Positions 55,711-64,000 of a DNA stretch of 64,000 nt are shown here, piece after piece. Source of the stretch: Fusarium oxysporum f. sp. lycopersici 4287 (taxonomy: Eukaryota > Ascomycota > Sordariomycetes > Hypocreales > Nectriaceae). The DNA lies in contig NC_030989.1 in NCBI RefSeq assembly GCF_000149955.1, positions 2,489,839-2,553,838 on the forward strand, given 5' to 3'. The number at the start of each line of letters is the position of its first letter. Positions within the stretch are counted from its first letter, which is position 1. Made by a program: the position numbers and the translations under genes. The notes beneath the pieces were generated by a model, which did not search any database, was not told the DNA's origin, and was given only the letters and a program-made list of their open reading frames with translations.

Positions 55711-57195
55711 TTAGACGACAGCGGCGGCGTCGGTAGCGTCACCGTGCAGGACGGGGTTGATCTTCTCGTCGAAGAAGCACTTGAAGTCCTGGCCGAGCTC
55801 GTTGCGGAGAGCCTTCTTGACGGCTTCCAGAACGTTGGGGAAGACGCCAAAGTTGGCGGGGTTGTTCTCGTCGTTGTCTCCGCCCTGGAAAACACCGGTG
55901 CGCACCAAGCAGGTGTTCCACCCATACATGTTTCCACCGATGATGTCGGACGCGGGGTTGTCGCCGATCATGTAGATGTGCTCGGGAAGACGCTCCTCGC
56001 CGTGGAGCTCGCCCATCCATGAGGTCAGAACATCGTCAGCGTACTTGTAGGTAGCCAACTCAGGCTTGCCGTAGACGACACGCTCGAGGTCAGCGCCGGT
56101 GAGGGCCTTGTACATAGCCTCGAGACCGATGCGGAAAGCACCCTGTGACATGCGAGGGTAAGGGTGCTCGGTAGGGCAGAGAAGATCGCCCTGGGAGAAG
56201 TAGATGGGAACGCGCTCAGCAACGGGGTCCTCAGCAACGGTGCCGAGACGACCGTTCTTTGCGCGAAGGACATCCATGATGATCTGCATGTCGGTAGCAT
56301 AGTCTCGCGAGTCAGAGAAGACCATGATGGCCTCGATGCAGATCTTGGTGAAGTCACGGGGACGAGAGGTGGCGCGCTCCTCCTCAGTGAAGACGCGGTA
56401 GGGAGCAATGGTAGGGTCCCAGGCGACAATGTCGTTGGGGACGACGATGTTGCGGAAGCCGTACTGCTCAGCGACCTCACGGCAGCGGTAACCCTCACCA
56501 CCGACGACAAGGACGGTGCTGTAGTACTCAGCCAGAGCACTCATGGGAGTGTGAGACTGGATGAACTGGTCGGTCTCGACAGGGTTGCCAAGGATCTTGG
56601 AGAGCTGCGCACAGCGATCCTTCTCGATCTTACCAGATCCGTTGGTAAGGAAGATGTGAGGGATCTTGATGCCAAGCTCGTTGTCACCGTTAAGGATCTC
56701 AAGAGCCTTCTTACCCTCGGGGATCAGACGATCACCATGGACGAGAACACCATCAATGTCAAAGGCGAAGGCCATGTTCTTAGCCTTCTTGACCTTCTCA
56801 GCCTGGAGGTCCTGAACCTGAGCAACGAGGAGCTCTCGGGTAGGCTGGATCGGGGGCATGCCGGGACGGGTGGGTCGTCCGTCCGCATGGTGAACTGAGG
56901 AGAGGCGCGACTGGCGCTTGCGGGGGATAGGCAGAGCAGTGCCGAAGGAGTTTCGGGATGATCGTCGGTCCCTCATTGAGGGCGAGACGCTGAGGTTGTG
57001 CATGTACTTTGCGGCCTCTGAGATGGAGGACCTGGTAGCGGGGATCTCCTGAGGACCGTTGGCATCGTCGCCGGGAATGGCGAGGCTGTCGTGGTGGCCC
57101 TCGCCGTTACCCTCGCCATTGTTCATGTTTGACATCTTGCGGAGGGTGCTGGGGGAGTTTGGGGTGTGAAGTTCGTTGTCGTCGTAGGCAGGCAT
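55711..57195 (-). CDS. CECR5-like HAD-superfamily phosphatase
   Basis: Intronless, 494 aa from ATG 57195 (MPAYDDNELHTPNSPSTLRK). After a Ser/Arg-rich N-terminus of about 140 residues comes the HAD core: motif I FAFDIDGVLVHGDRLIPEGK (DxD nucleophile), motif II FLTNGSGKIEKDR, and motif IV YMIGDNPASDIIGGNMYGWN. VVYGKPELATYKYA between them is also typical. This is the class IIA HAD pattern seen in CECR5/HDHD5 and yeast Ykr070w-type proteins; substrates are not settled. Strong codon bias suggests high expression. Confidence 0.9.
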   Translation of the reverse strand: MPAYDDNELHTPNSPSTLRKMSNMNNGEGNGEGHHDSLAIPGDDANGPQEIPATRSSISEAAKYMHNLSVSPSMRDRRSSRNSFGTALPIPRKRQSRLSSVHHADGRPTRPGMPPIQPTRELLVAQVQDLQAEKVKKAKNMAFAFDIDGVLVHGDRLIPEGKKALEILNGDNELGIKIPHIFLTNGSGKIEKDRCAQLSKILGNPVETDQFIQSHTPMSALAEYYSTVLVVGGEGYRCREVAEQYGFRNIVVPNDIVAWDPTIAPYRVFTEEERATSRPRDFTKICIEAIMVFSDSRDYATDMQIIMDVLRAKNGRLGTVAEDPVAERVPIYFSQGDLLCPTEHPYPRMSQGAFRIGLEAMYKALTGADLERVVYGKPELATYKYADDVLTSWMGELHGEERLPEHIYMIGDNPASDIIGGNMYGWNTCLVRTGVFQGGDNDENNPANFGVFPNVLEAVKKALRNELGQDFKCFFDEKINPVLHGDATDAAAVV

Positions 57196-58835
57196 GATGA
57201 ACAAGAAAGACAGTCGATACGAAGGTGAAGATGAATGTCAAGTTAGAGAGGGAAAGAAGACAGTCGTGGATTGGGTTATATCGGGGGGGGTATCAAGTAT
57301 GAGTGAAGGGAAGACTGCTTGGGTATGATGATGGTATGAGATCGAGATGATGGACAATAGAAATGGGGCGGGGATCCGTATTTATCTATCTTGAGGGTTC
57401 TCCCAGATACTGTGAGATTCAGTGAAAAATCGCCCTTCTTGTTGATATCATCATCTTTTCTCACTTTTCACTTTGTTCCCGGGAACGTCTCGTCCGTTCA
57501 AGACAAAGTCCGTGTTTCCTCTTGTCAAACGGCGCTACCGAAGTGGATCTCGGGCGTTCACCGTCAATGCAATTGTTGTCAGTACATACAGTACATGGGA
57601 TATCCGTTATCTAAAGGGCTAGTCTAACTAGAGAGCCAAAGAACGGACTGGAAGACGACACGTTTGAACCGTTTCTTCCCGTTTTCCCGCGACAAGCAGT
57701 GTGAAAAATATGAGTTCTACGCACGCCCCTAGGTACATGAGGAGGCAGAGTTAAACTTTGAGCCAGTCGTCATAGCTCGTAGCAGAGGTGACGTGAGGTT
57801 TGTGTCAAGATTGACTCCGCAGCCCCTCTTAGCAAGTTACACCATTCGAGAAAGATATGCCTCAGCGATAAAAGTACCTCGAGGCCTCATTATCGCTTCG
57901 CTATCTTGGAGCTGCTGGCCGAGAAGAGTCCGCAACAAGTGGACTGCCAGTGGAGATAACTTCTGGCGGTGCCTGGTTTTGCACGGGAATTAAATTGGAG
58001 AAGACGATAAATGCATGCCAAGGGTTCATTTATGACATCATCCTTGTCTCCACTGCCGAACAGGGATCCTAGAGACTCGTCGACCGTCTTTTTGGGGTGG
58101 ATACCGTTACTGAAGAAAATACGGCTAGAGCGGGTATTGCTAGTCTTCAGCCTCTCGTCTCGAAACGTACAGGGACGTTTTTGAAAGGATCGCCACTTGC
58201 GGCTCCAATTTTTAAGTGATAAGATTACTTTTTTCAACTCTTGCTCTTCTGGCTGGTCGCTGCACATTTCCCTGACTCAAGTCTTTGTCCACGTAGCTCT
58301 CCTTGGACGAAAACTCTACATGCAGTACAGTGCCTTAGCTGAAGCGAGGGGCGATCAAGTAACTGTACTGGCACAGTACGTACACCACAGTTCTTGGCAA
58401 AACGGAACAGCCTCAGTAATTTTCCATCGGCGTGAAAATTCGTTACTGTAAAAGTCTCCCGTTTGGTCTAGCTTAGCCTTTCTAGAAGTTTCCCAATTCA
58501 GGACATGACGTCAATGACCATCTTGACCCAAACTCGCCTCGCGCGGCCTCGGCGAAAAAACCATGACCATGGATGATGGATGACAGCCACCTCATCAAGT
58601 ATGTACTGTACAGTAAAAACGTGCCATCCATACAATTGCCGTTTCGTATAGAGTTTTCAGCATCGGTACCTCTCCACTGACGAAACGTCAATTGAGATAT
58701 TTTATCATTAATTAATCCCTTTAAAAGCCGTTCATCTGTAAAACTGCCCCTCACTAGTCAAGATTCTCACTCCCTATCTTTCACCTACTCACATACCAAT
58801 CACTCACACCCAAACTTCACCCAAACATCTACACC
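57196..58835. other. Divergent promoter region
   Basis: 1.64 kb between the HAD gene (minus) and the aldo-keto reductase (plus). Several TGTACTGTACAG-type palindromic fragments occur (near 57580, 58320-58380 and 58605). Frames 57391-57627, 57890-58267, 58197-58451 and 58482-58754 have no motif. Confidence 0.4.
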
Positions 58836-59825
58836 ATGGCCGTCTCAAACAAGACCACATTCACCCTCAACAATGGCGTCAAGATGCCCGGCCTGGGCTT
58901 CGGCACTTTTGCTAACGAGGGCGCAAAGGGCGAGACCTACGATGCCGTCAAGTGCGCCCTCAAGGTCGGCTACCGACACCTCGACTGCGCCTGGTTCTAC
59001 CTCAACGAAGGTGAGGTCGGCCAGGCAGTGAGGGATTTCCTCGCCGAGAACAAGGATGTCAAGCGTGAGGACATCTTCATCTGCACAAAGGTCTGGAACC
59101 ACCTCCACGAGCCCGAGGAGGTCAAGTGGTCGTTCGAGAACTCCCTCAAGAACTTTGGCCTCGACTACATTGATCTCTTCCTTGTCCACTGGCCCATCGC
59201 TGCTGAGAAGGACGAGGACTACAAGCCCAAGATTGGACCAGATGGCAAGTACGTCATCAAGAAGGATCTCACTGAGAACCCTGAGCCCACATGGCGCGCC
59301 ATGGAGGAGATTTATGCTAGCGGCAAGGCCCGTGCTATTGGCGTTTCCAACTGGACCATCGAGGGTCTCAAGAAGCTGCTGTCCTTCGCCAAGGTGAAGC
59401 CAGCTGTCAACCAGATCGAGATCCATCCCTTCCTGCCCAACGAGGAGCTCGTCAAGTTCTGCCAGGAGAACGATATTCTCCCCTCCGCTTACTCTCCCCT
59501 CGGATCCCAGAACCAGGTCCCCACTACTGGTGAGAAGGTCCGCACCAACGAGACCCTCAACGCCGTCGCCGAGCGCAGCGGTAACACCCTCGCTCAAGTG
59601 CTCCTCGCCTGGGGTCTGCGACGCGGCTATGCTGTGCTGCCCAAGAGCTCAACACCCTCTCGAATTGAGAGCAACTTCCAGGTTCCCAACCTGTCTGACG
59701 AGGACTTTGAGGCTATCCAGAGTGTTGCCAAGGGCCGACATACTCGCTTTGTGAACATGAAGGATACCTTCGGTTACGATGTCTGGCCTGAGGAGACTCC
59801 TGAGAACGGAACTTCTGCTGTTTAA
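58836..59825 (+). CDS. Aldo-keto reductase (glycerol dehydrogenase-like)
   Basis: Intronless, 329 aa, (beta/alpha)8 NADP(H) enzyme. Marks: MPGLGFGTFANEGAKG, catalytic Asp and Tyr in GYRHLDCAWFYLNEGEVG, catalytic Lys in CTKVWNHLH, catalytic His in LFLVHWPIA, GKARAIGVSNWTIEGL, NQIEIHPFLPNEELV, AYSPLGSQ and the cofactor-binding PKSSTPSRIESNFQV. It resembles the GCY/glycerol-dehydrogenase or related carbonyl-reductase group; substrate uncertain. Codon use is strongly biased to GAG, CTC, GCC and AAG, as in highly expressed genes. Confidence 0.88.
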   Translation: MAVSNKTTFTLNNGVKMPGLGFGTFANEGAKGETYDAVKCALKVGYRHLDCAWFYLNEGEVGQAVRDFLAENKDVKREDIFICTKVWNHLHEPEEVKWSFENSLKNFGLDYIDLFLVHWPIAAEKDEDYKPKIGPDGKYVIKKDLTENPEPTWRAMEEIYASGKARAIGVSNWTIEGLKKLLSFAKVKPAVNQIEIHPFLPNEELVKFCQENDILPSAYSPLGSQNQVPTTGEKVRTNETLNAVAERSGNTLAQVLLAWGLRRGYAVLPKSSTPSRIESNFQVPNLSDEDFEAIQSVAKGRHTRFVNMKDTFGYDVWPEETPENGTSAV

Positions 59826-60935
59826 GTTATGAGATTATGATGAATACCCTGGATGGATGAAAAGAATGGAAAGGAAAAGAGTGTATTATAGCGTTTGGTT
59901 AGCGGGACAAAAGTTAGCATGAGAGTCATTCCGCTGTTTGGAAAGAGATGAAATTGATCACATTTCAAACAATTCTGGTAATAATTTTTGTAACGTCGTG
60001 ATACATGATATGAAAACCATCACGGCAAATGATATGGAGACCCTGAAGATAGACAATTTGTTTACTTCAATCAGAACCATTCATGCGTGAGAGAGGATGA
60101 ATTCAGACGTCAAATAATCAGTATTTGACGACAACTTCAAACTGAGCTGCCACCCACTGAGTATCTATCTTTATCGAGATGGCCTCAATTTTCGGCAAGT
60201 GCGCCGATAGGATGTATAATCTCATCAATGATCTACAAAATCGCGCCATATACAGGACGCATCCTTGATCTATCTCGGCGAGATCTTGCATACGGTTATC
60301 CGATAGATCAACCCCCGTATAGGTACTTCTTATCAGTGACCAGTCAAATCATCTCTCACATATCACAAAACAACATCTTATCGTAAGCATGGACCAGTTT
60401 CTGACCGCTCTTCATGAGGGACTTTAACCTCCTGGACCCTGATGAAATGATAGGACATGTGGATGGTTGTTGATAAGGTTGGGATCTTTAGGGTTGGTGA
60501 CTTGGTGTGTATGTCCGCAGATAAGCTTTTATCGACTATCTTCACGAAATAGATAACATCGAATTAAAGGTGCTGGAGAAATAATGAAGGGGTCCAATGT
60601 ATGTGAGCTTCATGCTCCAGTGGTGATAATCTTCTCTTGCAAGTCCTGAACGTTTTCGATCGCGGACAAGCCGGCAAATTTCAAAATTCCGCATCAAGCA
60701 GATCCACCTCATGTTCAAATGGTTGATGAATAACTTGTGAAACATGAATAATCTGCGATAGGAGGTCTGCATTGCTGTCTTGATGTTGAGATGACCTTAC
60801 TCTCTCGTACACTTGGACCTAAACCTACATTTTGTGCCAAGCCATGTCATCAACAGTGAGATCAAGATAATAAGGTAATTGCACTTTTTTTTTTCCTTGA
60901 GTGAGTATAGAACATCGTTCCCTAAGATCGGCACA
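59826..60935. other. Convergent 3' intergenic region
   Basis: 1.1 kb between the aldo-keto reductase and the nitrate reductase stop. AT-rich, no supportable gene. Confidence 0.4.
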
Positions 60936-63900
60936 CTAGAATCCAAACATATTCTCATCCTCCACGTAACCCCAATCTATCGAATCGTTAGTAACCAGCC
61001 ATTAATCACAGAACTAAACATACCTTTAAGAGCAGGGAGAGCGGCCTTCTGTATCATTGCCGGCGGACCGCACAAGAACACAGCGCTCTTCTCAGACGGC
61101 TCGAACAAACTCTCTTTGATGATATCCTCATTCACATGGCCCGTCTTTCCCTTCCAGCTATCATCAGCATGGCTGAGCACATGAGTTACCTTCAACTGTC
61201 CATGGGCCTTCGTCTCAAAATCCTCAAGCTCCTCTTTCAGCAAGATATCAGCCTCTGTTTTGTTAGCGTCCACCACTCGAACCTCTGTCTTGTCGTTGTT
61301 GGAGAGGAGAATACGCGCGAGGAGAGAGTAACCGGGTGTTATGCCTGAACCGCCAAGTACGAGGGATACACGATCGAAGTGACGATCTTTATCCTCGATA
61401 ACGAAGTCTCCATTGCCGTTGTAGACTATTTCTCCAGTTGGGCCGCGAAGCTCGACTTCTTCGCCGATGGGCATACAGTCCAAGATGTTGGAAAGGGCGC
61501 CGCCTGGTTGGTTCTCATCGGGAAAATAGGTTTTGACCGTGAGCTCAAAGGTGGCATCTCCATCACGAAGAGACTTGGCACTTCCATTGGTCATATTGTC
61601 ACCTGGGGCTGGGAGGAGTGGCTTCGTGGGTGTGTAGGAGCGGATGAGCATCCTATCCAGCATATGGAAGCCAATCTGAACATGCTGACATGTCCCAAGG
61701 CCGAGAATGCTCTTACCCTCAGGCAGTTGGAAGGTATAGGCTCTTGTGTCTTTAGAAAGATTCTTGCGATCAATGAGTTTGACTGGAATCCATCTATGCT
61801 TTTCCAACGCTAGATGCTCATCCTTGTTACTCGACCGGGATGTATCTTTGGCAGCGGCCTCTGCATTTTGTTTGATGAAGTTGGCGGCCTTTTCAGTCAC
61901 GACACCAAGAGCACATTCTGATACTCGTTAGACACACCCATGGACAAGACTGTAGACTCACCTTTGAGTTTCTTGTAAGCGTAGTCATCGTGGATACTAG
62001 CAAATTCGTCACTCGTCTCCTGATGGACCTTGCCTGCATGACCGAGAATGGCCGCCGTACCGCCAGGATGCCAGTCTAGAACACTAGTTGCGTCGTAGAC
62101 CTTTCCGTCGACAACAAGCCAGCAGTCATCCTGAGTATTATGCTTCTCAATCTCTTCTCGGGTAAACTCCTTCTGAGGCGCGCCAGCTTCTTGCTTCGCC
62201 TCTGCAATCTTATTCTCAACGCTTGGCTTCATCCATCCACCGTCTTTTGTAGCTGGCTCAACAGGGTGTCTAAATAGAATCGAAGGTGTTTCTGAGTCAT
62301 TGTCCTCGGTGATCTCAGGACGTACGGTATACCAGCAATTGTTCATCATACCCATGACATTCCAGTTTGGCTCTCTTGGCTGCGTGTTTTTGAACACGTT
62401 GAAGCATCGTACCATGATACTCTTTGCACGAATAACATGGGAAATCTCAACGTCAACATGCCAATGGAGCCAACTCCAGAACTTGTTTCCGTGACGAATT
62501 GGGTAGTCGGGGAATTTGCGGATGCAGTACAGCCAAGTTGCTCCATCGTCGAGGGTTACTTCAACACGCTGGACTTCATGACCTCCACCGTCATATGCAT
62601 ACCCCTCGATGCGATAATTTTCTCCCTTCTTGGCTCTGCCCAAGGGAATCCTCTCGCCTTGTGCAGGCTTGACGATAATTGAGTTGAGGTTCTGCTCATT
62701 GCAGGCTGTATCAGGATGATGAAAGAGGGCTTCGGCGAAAGGGCCATCTTTCTCAGTGACAAACGATGGAAGAACTCGGTTATCCCAGATATGATAATAA
62801 GAATCATTTTCTTTTTCGCTTATCCATATCTTCTTTAGCCACTTGACATTCCTGCCACCAACATAGCCTGGAATGATAACACGGACGGGATATCCGTGGT
62901 CAGGCGGCAACGGAACGTCATTCATTTCGTAGGCTAGAATTACGTCGTTGTTGGGCGACATGGCGTGCTCGAAAGGTATACAAGTCGCGTAATTACCCTC
63001 GCTCAAATCATCAGTGCCTTCAAAGTTGACCCAATATCGCTTCTCCCCGAGACCGGGCGGTTTCTCGGGAACACCATTCGCAAGGAGCACGTCTCGAAGA
63101 AGAGGTCCTTTCCAATATGCGCAACTCGCTCCTCCAGCGCCCCAGTTGAAACCTTTGCTCTTCTTGATCATGTTGAGCTCCTTGCGTCTGTTTCCATCAC
63201 AAGCAAGCGCAACAGCGATGTTGATCGTATCAAACTCTTTCAAATCATCCATAGAAAGCGTCTGAGTTTTGCCATCGTAGGTGATCTCCAATTCGTGGAA
63301 CTCCCACAGAATACGCGGAACAGGACCGTGGTTTCGAACATAGTGAAGCTCGTTAGGTGTAATCAAGCCAGCTTCGTACAATCGCGTCAATGGTGCCTCG
63401 GCATTGAGAGGGTGTTTTCCAGTGAGACGGATAAGATCAGGAGAGCGAGGAAGCCAGTTGTCTGGGCTGAATTGGTCCTTTTCGTCGATTGAGATCTGTG
63501 TGAGATTTTTGTGCTGAGGGGACTTTCTCTTTCCGTTATTTTCTTTGAGGTGTTGTATGTAGTTCTTTTCATGCTCCAATGCTCTGAGAAGGGCTATCTC
63601 GGCTGGTGTATACTTGTCTGAGAGCTTTGGCTTCTCACTCGAAGTCTTTTCCTGTTTCTTTTCCTCGTTCTCTTTGTTCTTTGCGTATGCATCGTGATGC
63701 TTGTCTTTATCCGAGGAACGTTTCCACTCATGCTCTTGCTCAGGCGTATCATTCTTTTTATCACTCTTTGCTTCTTCCTCTTTCTTCTTCTTCTCTTCCT
63801 CCTCCTGCTTCTTTAGGGTTGCAGGCCATGGCTCTTTATTCTTGACCCAATCTTCAGTCGCGTTGAGAACATATCTCCATCCAAGTGAGCGATTTTCCGG

Positions 63901-64000
63901 ATGCCGCAGATGAAAGTCCTTGAAAGAATTAGCTTCCTCACTGGTTGAACCATAAGAAACTGACCTTTTGATTCTCAATCAAGTCTCTGAAATTGATCAA
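60936..64000 (-). CDS. Nitrate reductase-type (NADPH) molybdo-haem-flavoprotein, 5' end beyond window
   Basis: Exons visible: 64000-63965 (partial), 63918-61962, 61917-61024 and 60976-60936, all in phase; at least 976 aa. Order: upstream fragment LINFRDLIENQKDFHLRHPE, then a linker of about 100 residues rich in Lys and Glu, then the molybdopterin domain (RLTGKHPLNAEAPLT, NHGPVPRILWEFH, Cys in GGASCAYWKGPL, DHGYPVRVIIPGYVGGRNVK), dimer domain, cytochrome b5 (DWHPGGTAAILGHAG, SIHDDYA), FAD domain (RSYTPT, RGPTGEIVYNG) and NADPH lobe (GGSGITPGYSLL, LCGPPAMIQKA). It ends WGYVEDENMFGF. This is the domain order of fungal nitrate reductase (nitrate to nitrite). The N-terminus differs from the niaD and nit-3 leaders I remember, so a paralogue cannot be ruled out. 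Confidence 0.9.

Noticed and set aside
56164..56898. 244-residue plus-strand frame inside the CECR5-like gene
   Set aside because: It is the antisense shadow of a codon-biased gene; the minus strand carries the clear HAD motifs.
58845..59597. 250-residue minus-strand frame inside the aldo-keto reductase gene
   Set aside because: Antisense shadow caused by strong codon bias; the plus-strand reductase motifs are unambiguous.

Overview
This is nuclear DNA of a filamentous ascomycete, most likely a Sordariomycete of the Fusarium type. The evidence is short introns (about 43-75 nt, GTAAGT-like donors, CTAAC/CTGAC-type branch sites), many Zn2Cys6 and MFS genes, ankyrin, F-box and DUF6604-type proteins, and a hAT transposon. 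The species assignment is inference. I found no tRNA, rRNA, CRISPR array or prokaryotic-type operon. About 29 protein genes are supported, many of them by intron joins that I checked for reading phase.

Layout. 0-9 kb: the 5' end of a protoglobin gene running off the left edge, a Zn2Cys6 activator, a four-helix MARVEL-like membrane protein, and an intron-dense MFS sugar/inositol-type transporter. 9-15 kb: a large ankyrin-repeat protein, then a gene-poor 3.3 kb stretch with a frame-broken small gene and degenerate repeats. 15-21 kb: a short-chain dehydrogenase followed by a paraoxonase-like gene that is split by a complete 2,614 bp hAT transposon with an 8 bp target-site duplication and an intact transposase. 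21-30 kb: F-box protein, small zinc protein, second Zn2Cys6 regulator, secreted CBM9-like protein, UNC-93-like transporter. 30-36 kb: a DUF6604 gene with frame breaks and an unusual fusion of a diaminopropionate ammonia-lyase-like PLP enzyme to an M20 peptidase/deacylase. 37-52 kb: rich in regulators, with two homeobox plus C2H2 factors, a third Zn2Cys6 factor, a LaeA-like methyltransferase, a C2H2 protein, an aminoglycoside-phosphotransferase-like kinase, an alpha/beta hydrolase and two small membrane proteins. 53-64 kb: a secreted glyoxalase-fold protein, a CECR5-like HAD phosphatase, an aldo-keto reductase and most of an NADPH nitrate reductase-type enzyme with a charged N-terminal linker; its first exon(s) lie beyond the right edge.

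How the genes work together: mostly independent housekeeping and accessory genes. Possible functional pairs are the dehydrogenase and the paraoxonase (oxidation then lactone hydrolysis, now broken by the transposon), and the lyase and deacylase halves of the fusion enzyme. The strongest leads are the transposon-split gene, the lyase-M20 fusion, the homeobox-C2H2 pair and the nitrate reductase linker.
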